Shown here in pieces: positions 1 to 11,389 of a stretch of 64,000 bases of DNA. Origin of the DNA: Ceratopteris richardii (Eukaryota > Streptophyta > Polypodiopsida > Polypodiales > Pteridaceae); contig CM035406.1 in NCBI GenBank assembly GCA_020310875.1, forward strand, positions 228,098,942 through 228,162,941, read 5' to 3'. The notes under the pieces were generated by a model. It searched no databases. It was given only the letters and a program-made list of their open reading frames with translations, and had not been told where the DNA came from. Within the stretch, counting starts at the first letter, position 1; each line of letters starts with the position of its first letter. A program made the position numbers and the translations under genes.

Positions 1-435
1 CATCTTTAACGTCCTGTTTTTACCCACATGTTTTGATGTGTCTTGTAGTGATCCTATCCCCGTTCACCCTCATGTGTTTCTATGATCTGTTGAATGAATA
101 TATCCGAATGCTGAGCCTGTGTGACATCTTCCCCATGCCGGTTCATCATCGTTTAGAAAGACTTCTTTCCAAATTTTCCATGATATGAACAAAAAAACCA
201 TGCGAACACTGTTTGGACACTCCAATGGATTCTTGACACTAAAGAAGCATTAAAATACAGTATGGAACTAGCTCAAAGGAGCATTGAAGTACATCAGAGC
301 ACATCAAAGCACTAAGGAAAAAACATGAGGTATCACAAATACTATGCACTATGACGTTCAGTACAAAATAGTACAAAATATGGGAAACCATTTGCAGTAG
401 GTGTCGAGAGTTCTTATCCAAATCAAGTTTCCGCC

Positions 436-574
436 GGTTGTTTGAGATCAAAGCGACAGCGGTAGGCATGGAATCCTCTTCGCACAGTAAACAAATCGTG
501 GATCTGGCTGTTTGAGATCAACGCGACAACAGTAGCCATGGAATCTCTTCGCACAGTAAGCAAATCGTGGATCT
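436..574. repeat. Two-copy tandem repeat downstream of the GATA gene
   Basis: Two adjacent units of about 70 bp (436-505 and 506-574) share TTTGAGATCAA, CTCTTCGCACAGTAA and CAAATCGTGGATCT with scattered differences. They lie just past the GATA stop codon, possibly in its 3' untranslated region. The rest of 1-620 shows nothing else recognisable. Confidence 0.75.
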
Positions 575-620
575 ACAAAAGAATGAGGCAATCAATGTTC
601 CGATGCTCAAAGACAGCCCC

Positions 621-2910
621 CTAAGCTGAACAATTGGCGAGGACGAGGCCGCAAGAGAGAGCCATCAAAAGAAAGGCAGCTTGTTCTTCTTCTTTGGGGA
701 ATAACAGGGCGTCCGCATCCTCCGAGGATGCGTACTGCGAGGTCAGAGGTCGGGAACGCGACGTTGATAGAGACGATGTCTGAGAAGAAACTCCAGTACG
801 CGGACAAGCTGGGCAAGGCGATTGAGTACCATCGCGGAAGGCAAGCGTTAGACAGGAGTTCGACTTCACAGAGCTCCGGTCGTCAAACGTATGATTTTGA
901 AAAGTATGATGCGGCCTCCTCGAATGCTTTCTCGTATCAGCTGTAACATCATCAAATGTCATCTTCCTCTTAATCGCCTTCTTCATCCCGGAAGAAGTAT
1001 GCATGTTACCGATCATGCATGAAATATGTGCGGTTCCAGGCGCCCGATTGATGTTCAACTCAGATGCAGCTACAAGCGCTAACTTTGTGGCCTTCTTCGA
1101 CCTTATTCCGCATGCATTGCACAATGACTGCATCACGAAACATGTTCAGTTAATGACTAATTTAACTTCTAAGCCGCGATTTAACATTCCCTAAATCCGA
1201 TACAGAACTTCACATACACCAGTTTTAACTGTCTGTGCGTAATCTACCACAATTTCACATTCCCTGAATCCCAAACAGACCTAGCATAATCTGCAACGAG
1301 CTCGATCAATATTTCTGTGAGGAAAGAAGCTAAAAGAATGATTCCAGGAGAGAATTTCTCTCTCCAAGGGACTAGGCAACGCGAGAAGAAACAATTCATC
1401 AGTATATAAATAGAGCTCTAGCGTGCCTGAACGAGGTGCAGCGAGTTGCCGCTGACCAATCGAGAGCCTAGGCTTTCGGTACGTAGACTCTACATAATCG
1501 CCATCAGAACTAAGTATCATGATCCTCATCATCACCACACAGATTAAATGGGCAGAAAGAGAAAGAGAGAGACAAGAGGGGATGCAAATACATTCAGTAA
1601 AACCTTGCAAATTGATGTCGTCCTCAATCTCTGAAAGGATCAGCTCAGAAACGAAGGGCTATACTGCTACGCGCACACCGTAAATGCGCTGACTTGCAGA
1701 ACAACAGGTGTACAGGGACTTGATTGGGTTTCTGTGGTCACGTTCTTAGAAACGGCATCAAAGCAGATACTTTCCTCGACCTGCTTGGTGGTACATCCAT
1801 GGCCGATGCTAGCTTTGCTGCAAAGCTGAGAGTACCAGACATGCCGTGCCCTTATCGTGTGGCCGAATAAGGCTTGCAAAGCTAGCATACCTGCCACGCA
1901 ATGTCACAAATTACAATGGCGTGACTATATAAGACGTGCTCGATCCAATGGACCTACCACTCCAAATATTTTGATTTCTGCGCGCTCCGATACGAATGAG
2001 CGATTTACCACTGCACTTCGAGATTACCATTGTCGCACGGCTCAATCTGCTCTCCTTGTTACACATATATGACATGTACGTCTGTAAGGGGGATGCATGA
2101 CAGGAGTTAAAGCTGAAGACGGCCATAAGCAGGGCAGCAATGTAAGGCAAAGGAGGAGCCCGCAAGGAAATATCAACGTGGAAGTTACCATACATTTTCA
2201 CACTCAGTCCTCCGTTCGGTATATACATGATGCTTAGTGCAAGAACCTAGATTTCTCATTCACCTCCATATTTGTCAGAAAATATGAGCATGATATCAAG
2301 AACTTATTACCTTTGCACCCATCGGGCCGCTCCTCCAGAGAGGGGTTTTCGAAGTACCGCAAAGAGAGCAGACGCGCGCGACTCCATCGCTATTTGTGGG
2401 GCTGCGGAGTTGGGCATTACTGCATGGCTTCTGAGTGAGTTCCTTTTCCTGACTCGATTGCAATACCTCGAGTGTGGATGATGGGTGCATGGGGAACCCT
2501 AATCTCAAACATGTCAAGTTGTCATCATTCTCAGCGTTGCCTTCAATCTTGCCTGTGGTGCGGACCTCGCTCTCCGTACACGCTTCGTGCTTACCCTCCA
2601 CTGCCGCGCATGGTAAAAAATACGTTAAACGGCTACAACTCTGCGAATCCGGCATTGCGATGTGCTTAGTGCCCTCTTCACAGGCAGGTAATCCAGGATT
2701 GCCTTTGTCCACTATCGAAGCTGCTGAGAACTCGGTTCCCTCATCCTCGAGCAAGGACATTCTAAGCATCTGCATGTAGCTTATCTCATGAAAATGACCG
2801 CAACAATCTCTACAGGTCATGTAGTGCACATCAGCAGAAGCCGCTAAATTTCCCGCTGAAAGTCCCGTGCCACCCCCATAGCAGGTATAGTCCTGGATCA
2901 TCGCAAGCAT
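621..2910 (-). CDS. LLM-domain class B GATA transcription factor, two exons
   Basis: The only host gene recognised. Exon 1 runs 2910 to 2311 (200 codons) and exon 2 runs 1127 to 621 (168 codons plus TAG), about 368 residues. The junction is phase 0: donor AAG|GTAATAAG and acceptor GATGCAG|TCA. Splicing restores a plant class B GATA finger, C181-X2-C184-X18-C203-X2-C206, with the TPLWRSGP loop in exon 1 and SLCNACGIR in exon 2; neither exon alone has a complete finger. The C terminus carries LLMALSCGLV (about residues 353-362), preceded by an acidic stretch, which marks the LLM-domain group (GNC, CGA1/GNL, GATA15-17). Those are nuclear factors binding GATA sites and, in angiosperms, act in greening and hormone responses. 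The first 170 residues match nothing I know. The start is the first Met of the open frame; a second Met lies three codons in. No frame break is seen, so it is probably functional. Confidence 0.88.
1128..2310 (-). other. Intron of the GATA gene
   Basis: About 1.18 kb between GT (2310-2309) and AG (1129-1128). An intron at this point, just before SLCNACGIR, is a common position in plant class B GATA genes. Short open frames inside it resemble nothing and look like chance. Confidence 0.82.
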
Positions 2911-3360
2911 ACTACGGAAAACTAAGATGCATGGTAAAGCTTCATCTGCATGTTCAAGTCACGTCCAGATATGAAAGATCTCTTGTACCTTATAAATTGT
3001 AGTGAGCTTCCTTGTAAACAGAAGACAGACTCGCAATTGTCATAATAAAAGGAGAAAGAGGAATGGAAACTGAGCAGGTTTAATTCGCGCAGGCGATCAA
3101 TGGACGAAAGCAAGCCAGCGGTGACTATCCCAGAACTGGAGACGAAGATGCGATGCGACAGCTCAAAAAGAGAAATGCCGCAAAATTGAAGCAGCATTAA
3201 TACATATTTGAGATCCGCTCTGTAGAGCTGCTTAAAGCGGTTTCGACAGATCGGTTCAGATGTCCAGCATGGCTGCTGATTTGGTCCCACATCAGCAGCA
3301 TGCTGAACGGCACCAGTTCGCCATGGAATTTTACGGCCCATCTAGCGGCTAGCCCATACC
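2911..3360 (-). promoter_or_regulatory. Probable 5' leader and promoter region of the GATA gene
   Basis: This lies immediately upstream of the GATA start on the minus strand. A TTTATAA sequence near 2991-2998 sits about 85 bases before the start codon and could be a TATA box, but the transcription start cannot be placed. A 139-codon open frame at 3341-2922 has no recognisable similarity and may be chance or leader sequence. Confidence 0.3.
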
Positions 3361-4265
3361 CATTTTGGCAAAGGCGCTAAATAACTACAGCGGCTGAGCG
3401 GCAGCGCCGCTTTTGCATTTCTTTTAAAGCACATCTTTCTTGAAGATAGCCATGAACGTATTAACAAAGGATCAACAGGTTACAGACTAGTCACTTCACT
3501 TTACAGTGCTCCACAGCGAGGGGAGAGGCACCCCAAGCGTATCATAAACACCCATAGATCGTACACAATCTTACATGTGAATACATAGAGACAAGCCTAG
3601 CTCTCCATCTACTAGGCTTGTATAATTTATCATACAATGCAATGCTGAGTTCATGGAACTCTATCATAGATCTATTGAAGAGCAAATAGAGAGGTCCTCT
3701 CAAGGCCAAGAGATAAATCAGGCCAAGAGATAAACCAGTCTACAGACCAAAAGCAAGAGCGGGCCAGTCTAAATCAGCTGAAACCAATTTTAATTTTGTC
3801 TAACCTCTACTTTGTGAAATACGGGGTTCCTATGGGTACTATGTCCATTCACTCAGTGTTGATTTTTGATAGCCGTATTGCCCGTTTTGGCCATTTTGGA
3901 TCGTAAAATAAGGTCACAATTTTTTTTAGACCTTCCTAAACTACATTAAAAATTTAAAATACAGGTATTACCTGTGGATAACCTTCAAAATGGAAGGGCA
4001 TGGTAGACCTTCAAAATACAACACTTCATTCACCTATACTGTTGTTCTTTCAAAGTTAAGGTTTGGGAAAGTAGGTGATTACCGAACCTCCATTGTAAAA
4101 GGGAAAAAGACCAAGAGATAAAGCCGGAGAAAATTTAACATAATTGTGGTCAAATGGAAGCTTATTCCTCTCAATCCAATAGTGCCACATGTGTTGGGCT
4201 TTCCAAATCATCTAGCGAGTTGGGTTCATCCTTATAGATTCATCAAGCATCATTTTTCTTGTAAA
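3361..4265. other. Spacer without recognised genes
   Basis: AT-rich sequence with no long open frame. Short similar phrases such as 'ggccaagagataaa' recur at 3708-3740 and 4110-4120, but no defined repeat boundary is visible. Confidence 0.5.
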
Positions 4266-4650
4266 TAGAAGGTTGAGGATGTACATTTTTGCACACTTGA
4301 GACAAGCTACTCTTCAGATTCCTGTTAGCTCTGCATTGCATGAAGGTATGAGTAACATCTTCGAGAACCTTGCAATAAGCACGAAGACCCACATCTCTTG
4401 TGATTCTTTAATGTTTTTTAAGTTGTCCATATGCTGTTATGAAGAATGTGCTACATGAGAATACTGTGCTTGATCCGAGTGGGTATGTGCCAAATATATT
4501 CAAACATAAGCTTCCATTGGTTCCAACACTAGTTAATATGCCAACGTGATAGTCACCATGTCTATCTCTATCCCTTTTACACATGAACTCAACTACCTTC
4601 AAAAGATCAATAGTACGCCTTTTTATAGCAGCAACAATGTTCTCCTCCAT
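4266..4650 (-). pseudogene. Possible LINE reverse-transcriptase tail (zf-RVT-like) remnant
   Basis: On the minus strand a broken frame reads C-X4-EDVTHTFMQC, followed by basic sequence. This resembles the cysteine/histidine zf-RVT segment found after the reverse transcriptase of plant LINEs. Upstream is an 80-codon open frame (4650-4408) without a clear motif. A better example of the same module is at 17820-18600. The match is short and the call is weak. Confidence 0.3.
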
Positions 4651-5990
4651 CTTTATAATCCTCTATGAAAGTTCCCACAAGAAGCCCTAAGTGATGTTAT
4701 ATTGATCACCAATCTCTTGGGGGTTCATGGAATTGTCTCCATACAAAAGACCCTTTCAAGTTATTAGGTCCTCTTTAAAACACTTCTAAGTTCTGAGATT
4801 GATCTTCATTCTAATTCTTCAAGCACAAACAACATTCCATCGGGAGTCCAACAAAACGGAGTCATTACCATACGAATTCCTAGGAAAAAAAGTGTCCTCC
4901 TTGATGCTCATCCACCTCGTATTCTAGTCTAGAAGACCATGTTTTTAGCTTTTTGGTGGGAGTCACCTCATATTCCAAATGAATACAGAGTCGAGTGAAC
5001 CATCCATGCACAAATGATTCAAACCACTATATGGCTTTGCACTTAATGAGATGAACCTAGTGAAAGAGTATGGAATATTCACTACCCAATTCACTTAACT
5101 CTTTTCACTGTGTGTTATCTAGTCACTAACATATGAAATGGGTGGATTCAAGATATAACTAGCCGAATTGCAATGTTTTTCTATATCGTGGCATTACTCG
5201 TGCATGGACCTAAAAACTAAGGTGGAATTTCTTAACTTTTTAGCTAAAAAAAAAACTTTAAATTCACTTGAATTTGGTTTGGAAATCAAACTATAATTCT
5301 AGTTGATCCAAACGTCCAACTTACATGCTTGGACCATAATTCACTTTAAACCAACATTTACTTGACCTATGACCCAACTATACTATTTTGTTCAACTAGC
5401 TAGGCTTCAAAATCCTAGGTAGAATGTTGGGAGAGTGTTCCATACATCTTTGGTCAACCTTTACATGAACTAGACCAAAGCAAACTCTAAATGAACTTTG
5501 TCTCACTTAGAACACTTTCCTCAAAGACTTAGCTTAACTTCTTGAGAATTGTCAAATCGATGAGCAATTTGTAACTCTTTTCTCTTCATGAGTGTTCTAA
5601 ACTCTTGTAGAAAACTTATAAATCATTTCTTTATCCATTGTAATTTTGTGATGAGCAATTTGATTGATGCAAATTGAGATCGACGATTCAACTTAGACTT
5701 GGCATCTTTGAAGATTGAATTGATTTTGCGTAGAACATAATATGTGATGTTTACTTTAGTTACCTTATTGAATTAAATAACTCCGACCTTTACATAAATG
5801 AATCAAATACTCTATCTGAGCCAAGTCCAAAGTTTTTAAAAAGTGGGAAGGAACAACAAAAATTCTTTGTAACTAATCCAAAATTTTAAGATACTTAATA
5901 TGATTTGAGTCAAATGTTATAAGACTCAAAACTTTCACTTATCACAGATCTATTTAATTCAAGGTTTTAAAGCATTTTATATATCTTTAA
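4651..5990. other. Spacer without recognised genes
   Basis: No convincing coding sequence, RNA gene or defined repeat is seen. The composition is AT-rich with many stops in all frames. Confidence 0.5.
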
Positions 5991-6535
5991 GAGAATTGAA
6001 CCGATTCTTAAAAACGTTCTAAGAGTAAAACTAGACCATCATATTGGAGAAAGCTCAAAGGTCAGACTAAAAATCCCCAGCCAAATTTGTCGAAGCTCAA
6101 TCAAAGGATGAAGGATGTGGTAAAAGGGAATAAGGAGCATGGAGGCAAAAGAGGAAGGGCTCTAGTAACTTTTGGACACTATTTTTAAAGTTAGGTTGGA
6201 TATTAGAGTGTGGACAGAGATCTTAAAATGTCTATATAAGTGAAAGATCTCTCATTTGTAAAGGTGATTTGCTTAGATTTGACAACTATTTTGAGCTTTG
6301 TACTCTTATCTTGAGCAATAAAAGATCTTCTTGGAGCACATTGCCTCTTGCCTACTCGTGAGTGTGTGTGTGTGTGCATGCATGTATGAGCCTATATGTG
6401 TGCTTGTCTTTCTTGTTGTAGGTGTGTGTACTTCCATCTTTTCATCTATGGTCTTCATACCACCGATTGGCCACTTTGTGGATTTGACATTTCTTATTAT
6501 GTTTGTGTGCATACTATGACAATGTGGGCTCAACA
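5990..6535 (+). repeat. 5' LTR of element A (left edge approximate)
   Basis: A CTATATAAG box near 6231, a TG-rich tract at 6360-6385 and an end just before the primer-binding site match the layout of the F LTR (53003-53534): TATA box, then a GTGTGTGT tract, then 'GGTCTTCATACC'. The start is only estimated from that comparison. Confidence 0.5.
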
Positions 6536-6538
6536 CTT

Positions 6539-6556
6539 TTGGCATTGTTGTCGGGG
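6539..6556 (+). other. Decayed primer-binding site of element A
   Basis: TGGCATTGTTGTCGGGGA at 6539-6556 differs from the site in F (TGGCGCCGTTGCCGGGGA, complementary to a tRNA-Asp 3' end) at four positions. The changes are G-to-A and C-to-T transitions. Confidence 0.65.
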
Positions 6557-6859
6557 ACATTCTTGTAGGATGTGCTTGATGGTAAATTTTTGCATGAGGT
6601 ATTGGTGCTTTTGTGGTTCTAATTTGAGTGCATATTATTTATTCATCATTGGTAGATAGTTATTAGCTAGTTAGGTAGCTAGAAATAGAGAAAAATGTTG
6701 TGGTGTTGATTTTTAACTATACATGACCATTTTGAGTATCTAGGTAGATAAAGGGATAGAGTAAATAGATTAAAACGCATATACACTTTTCAAAATTAAA
6801 ATTTGACTCACCAAAGTCCAAGTATTGAGACATCCCAATTGAGTTAAGTGTGAATGAAA

Positions 6860-7135
6860 CCTGATTCTAAAAGTATGACCGATACTTGTCCTAGTGTCAC
6901 TAATATCTAGGTGTCACAACACTTGACTCGTGTCTCTGATACTTGACTAGTTTCATCGACACTTAGTTCCTATCATCGACATTTAGTTGTGGCAGCGACA
7001 TTTGGATAGTGTCATTAACACTTGATTGGTGTCACAAACACTTCGCAGGCATCACCGACACTTCATTAGTGTCCTCCATACTTGATTAGTACCACCAACA
7101 CTTGACTAGTGTCATGACACCGTGGTATCATGAGC
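6860..7135 (+). repeat. Leader repeat array of element A (GACACT...AGTGTC units)
   Basis: Between the primer-binding site and the Gag start lie about ten degenerate copies of a unit of roughly 20-25 bp. The typical form is GACACTTGACTAGTGTCA. Several units are self-complementary, for example GACACTTCATTAGTGTC near 7050. The equivalent places in J and F also carry arrays. Confidence 0.6.
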
Positions 7136-7548
7136 TTGGTGTCCTTGAAAATAACAAGGATTCCAAAGGAAATAACCCATCTCCAGGGAGGGGAGATTTT
7201 TAATTCTCCACTCCAAAAAAGGCATTCTAAAATACTTAGTATACTTATTACTAGCCTTATCATACCCAAGCACATAATCTTTATTCTTTCAAAGGTATAT
7301 ATAAACTTGTAGTATATGTTTTCTTGCAAGTGTATAGATTATTGGGTGATTTGAGGTCAAAAGATACTTCTCAACGAGCCAAGTAAGAATTTCACTCATT
7401 GATTGTAACACTTAGCTATTACTCTAACCTTTGAATCACATTGAGAGAAGGAAAATAATCACTTCACTGCCTAGAGTGATTGATTGTTTTATTGAGTGTG
7501 TGTGTGTGCATGATTCTTTGATCATGTAAATTAATTGGAACAAATAGA

Positions 7549-8907
7549 TTGACACATAGTAGCATCTCTACCACAGAGATTGCCATAAGCTCAGTTAGGA
7601 GCACTTATGAGGTATCAAGTGATTCTGAAAGTGAACTTGAAACTATGGCCTCATCAAGATCAATTGATATGCAAATTCCTGATCTCAATACACAAGAAGA
7701 TTGGATGTCTAGTCTTGAGGGTGAATTTCAAAGTTGACTCATTTTTCACGCACACTAATATATTGGGGGCTGCCACATCCTTGATCATCCTCTAACTAGT
7801 GAGTTAGAAGGAGTATTGAGAGCCTATCATGATAGATTAAAATTAGGACCTTCGATTGATCATGATGAAAAATGCTACCCAAGAGGGCATTTAGAAAAGG
7901 AACGACTAGTCATGTCTCAACAGATGATAGAAGTTACTCACCAAATGCTAGAAAAAGTTCCTAACGTTGTTCTGCCAACACACATGCCTAAAGAGACTTT
8001 CCAAACAATAGCTGAATCCCATCAAAAGGAAGAGCAAATTAGAGAAAAAGAAAAGCAATTGAAGGAGCTAGTCCTTGTACCCTATGCGACTATAGTCACC
8101 CAATCCAATTTCAATTTCTCAAGAGGATATTGTTGTTCTAGAAACAAAAGTTCATGGAAAGGTGAACTTTGGGATCAATTATTAGAACCAAAATGGAATA
8201 AGGAGGCTCTCAAAAAACAAAAACCTCTATTTTCAAAGTTCCAAACCTTTGATGGTACATCACATAGTGACGTACCTCTCAATGGGTTTGTAACTCCACA
8301 TTCATGGGTTGATGTAGCTACACACGTTGAATCTCTTTCATCGTATGTTGGAGATGACAAATTAGTCTCACAGTGCAAGAAATCTAACTCTCTAAAGCTA
8401 GGCCCAATCCCAAAGGACAAAAAAAAAAGAAATGAGGTCACACATACATGAAATCCCTATTGATAAGATAGGTAATCATAGTGAAGTTTGTGAGGGTAAT
8501 ACATTGTTACCAATCCAAACGATCCTGTGACTACCAAAGCTATTGTATACTAAAGTGCTAGAGTATCCATTGCTATCAGAACGTGATGGGAAAAGTGGGG
8601 TAAGCTAGCCTTAGGACCCACTAGAATGCACCTACAATTAGCTAATGGACACATGAAGAAACCATTAGGTCTCCTAAAAAATATTTTGTTCACCACATGT
8701 GGTGTTCAATTCAAGCCCAAAATTTCCATATGTAATTTTGGAAAAGTGGCTAACTATGATTTGCTATTAGCATGGCCATTCCTAAGACATTTGAAAGTAG
8801 TTCAAAATTGGGAAGGAAATGCAATTTATATTCAACAGAATGGCATAACTACCAAGCTCAACCTGCATAGTAATGCTTATAGGGGTGTGCCAACTCTCCA
8901 ATGGTGA
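7549..8907 (+). pseudogene. Gag-spacer-protease remnant of element A
   Basis: 7549-7737 resembles the serine-rich start of the F polyprotein. 7816-8451 (frame open upstream to about 7800) matches the F spacer domain: LRAYHDRLKLGP against the F sequence FKAYQARLQEGP. 8450-8907 matches the F protease region, including GHMKKPLGLL against GHFERPLGLL. The catalytic segment is destroyed: the position of the F catalytic triplet Asp-Ser-Gly reads Tyr-stop-Ser (near 8548). Most of the capsid and all zinc knuckles are deleted between 7740 and 7800. Confidence 0.75.
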
Positions 8908-9607
8908 GAAATTCATGATGATGAGGACAAGAACTCCTTAAAGAGCAAGAGTTTATTCAAACATCCTAGATACATGAAGACACATTTCTTTGGTTGTGTC
9001 AAGTAGGAAAAAATGAACTAAGTCAACCTCCAAGATGATCAATTGTAGATCTTGATTATATTTTTGCCTCTAATCCAAGAGAGGATGACTTTGATCCTTT
9101 CAGTTGAACACATATTTTGGGAGCCATTGAGGTAGCAATAAATGAGCAAACATTCACACATCATTGTGATGAAGATGGATATGACTTGGATTTACTTTTA
9201 ATGGAACTCATTGAAGAAGATCGAGCATGTGAGATACTACTACCTTGTGAAGTGACATCACATTCATAGGATGACACACAATCAACCTGTACCGACTATC
9301 CTAGTCTCTATTTGAATGGTCCCTACAATACTAAAGTAGAGTACTTGAACAATATTAAGATCCTGATTGATCCTTTAAACATGGATGAGCCCACACGATC
9401 CATCTATCAAATCCTTGAAAATGAGACTGCCATTGAGCTAGCTAGTGTTCCTAGTAGTAAGTAAACAAAAGCAAAAATTTTGAATTCTTTGAGCATTTCA
9501 AGGTACCAAGTAGAGGAATTGAAAATGGTTGCTTCAATGCCTAAGCAAGAGAAGAAAATGGGAGAGATATGACAATAAAGTAGACACAAAGAAAGTGGTC
9601 ATAGCAA
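8908..9607 (+). pseudogene. Protease-RT linker remnant of element A
   Basis: Broken frames retain the family 1 linker, for example VAINEQ and HHCDEDGYDLD near 9130-9195, aligned to VNEEQ and HCDEEGYDIS in F. Stops and frame changes are frequent. Confidence 0.55.
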
Positions 9608-10589
9608 TTGAGGATAATGAAGAACAAGGAAAGACCATACACCTACAATGAGGCTTTCTCTTCTAAAATCAAAGAATCGATTGATAAATTGCTAGTCACC
9701 AATTTCATTTATGAAATTGAGCATAAAAAATGGGTATCACCCATAGTAATTGTTCCCAAAAAGAATGGAAAACCCTTTGTCTACATTAATCTCAAAAAGT
9801 TCAACGTAGCTACTACTAGGGATAACTACCCATTACCAATAACAAACCATTTATTGGAAAGGGTGGCTGGTCATGAAGTGTATAGCTTTTTAGATGGATT
9901 CTTTGGTTATAATCAAGTGCCTATTGCAAAAGAAGATCAACATAAGAATACCTTTGCAACTTAATGGGGCTTATTTGCTTTTCCAGTAATGTCATTTAGG
10001 TCAACTAATGCCACTTCCATGTTCCAAAGGGTAATATGCCATATCTTCAAGGAATTTCTTTGGAAATGCCTCAAAGCATACCTAAGTGAGTTGTGTGCAT
10101 ATTTGGATGAAAGAAACGAACGTGTTATGAACCTCACAAGGGTTTTTGAAAATGTCACTTATATAAAGTGTGCTTAGATCCTAGAAACTATGTTTTATGG
10201 TCCATCAAGGTAAAATCCTTGGGCAAATAGTCTTTAGGAATGTCATATCAATGGATGAAGAAAAACTGAGAGTACTTGTAGAGCTATCAAGACCATGGAA
10301 CACAAAACAAGTCCAAGCTTTTATGGGATAGTTTGGATATTATAGAAGGTTCATACATATGTATGCAACCATTTTTTAGACAATATATGAGCTCTTAAAG
10401 AATTTTGAGTGGATGAATGAGTGTGAAATCGCATTTGAATAACTCAAAAAGCATCTCATATCAGCTTTGATATTGAAAGACCCAGATTGGAATAAACCAT
10501 TCTATATCCATGTAGATGCTTTTAATTTTGCAATTGGTTGCATCTTGGCACAACCTATAGATAGGGAAATTTGGACTTCCCCATAGCAT
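9608..10589 (+). pseudogene. Reverse transcriptase-RNase H remnant of element A
   Basis: 9608-9961 reads WVSPIVIVPKKNGK and YSFLDGFFGYNQ, typical gypsy RT fingers and palm motifs, and ends at TAA. Translation resumes in frame at 9965 and continues through 10176; the YVDD box position reads as AYLSELC, so the active site is lost. Pieces to 10589 match the F connection domain and the start of RNase H (IHVDAFNFAIGC). Several further stops follow. The sequence breaks at the position equal to F 'PIAY', where the B LTR begins. Confidence 0.8.
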
Positions 10590-11344
10590 TGTTAAACGCG
10601 GGTCTTGCCGTCAGAGACGCGTTTAAACATATATCGGGTTCTTGGGAGTGGAAGGGGTCTGTTAAATACAGGCCCTATATTTGATTTCCCAAATCACTCA
10701 CTCACATGATCGTAATCTAACATTAAAAATCTCTGTCAATACAACTTACTTATCAAGACTCTGGTTACATCTTACAATCTTACTATCGATTACAATCCAG
10801 TGGATGCGTTCTCAACAGACAGCGGCGAAACTATCATTACAGTAATACACAATCACTTCGTCTAACTTAAGAACTGATCCAAACACAATTACTGTAAACA
10901 ATAGAGACAATAACAATAACTCAATATGTACCGTACAGGTGCAGATAATCAACCAGAATGTACGCACAAAATGTCGATTCATACACAGGTGCAGACTCTC
11001 TCAATAACTGAATCATAAGGTAAAAATTACCGTACACAGACTCACAGTAATACCCTCAGTGAAACAATAATTCAACTCTTAACTTACTATGAATATTACC
11101 CTAACCCCAATCTTTACCGAACAAGTACTGATAAACAACAAGACAGGAACGGGATCAGAATACTCAGAATTACTCAAACGCACACCACAGTAACGTTACA
11201 GATCAATCACCCAGACAGACAGTCTGGTGATCCCACTGATCGTCATTGAAAGTAACAATCATCAATCAAGGATGCAACATCAAACGCAATGACCTTTCGG
11301 TTCGTTAAGAGTCAAATTTTACAATTGCCAATCCGGCAGCTTAC
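10590..11344 (-). repeat. 3' LTR of element B
   Basis: The minus-strand LTR ends in GTTTAACA at 10590. About 10640-10720 is clearly similar to 44870-44950 in the E/C LTR (GGGTTCTTGGGAGTGG, GGGTCTGTTA, AGGCCCT). The start is placed near 11344 at TGTAAGCTGCCGG, by analogy with the TGTTAGAGGGCCG start of the E LTR; this edge is uncertain. Confidence 0.6.
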
Positions 11345-11389
11345 ATTGGCACGCACGGTGGACTTGAACCCGCAGGTTTACAAAAAATC

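Larger units (their letters stand above)
5990..10589 (+). mobile_element. Element A: degenerate Ty3/gypsy LTR retrotransposon (family 1)
   Basis: Plus-strand order is 5' LTR, decayed primer-binding site (about 6539-6556), repeat-rich leader, Gag N-terminal fragment, spacer region, dead protease, reverse transcriptase and the start of RNase H. At 10589 it is cut off by the LTR of element B. The pieces align in order with the intact polyprotein of element F, so it belongs to the same family. Most of Gag, corresponding to F 55200-57750, is missing. The rest of RNase H and integrase is not found after element B. The left edge is approximate because no matching 3' LTR is present. Confidence 0.8.

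Noticed and set aside
2922-3341. 139-codon ORF upstream of the GATA gene.
   Set aside because: No recognisable domain; separated from the GATA start by a stop. Could only be an upstream ORF; no evidence.
11345-11376. Sequence resembling a tRNA 3' end (minus: GCGGGTTCAAGTCC...GTGCC then A) beside the B LTR; on the plus strand it looks like a primer-binding site (TGGCACGCACGGTGG).
   Set aside because: The T stem would have two mismatches, no D or anticodon arm fits upstream (coding sequence of the coiled-coil ORF), and it lies at the U3 side of a minus-oriented LTR, where no primer-binding site is expected.
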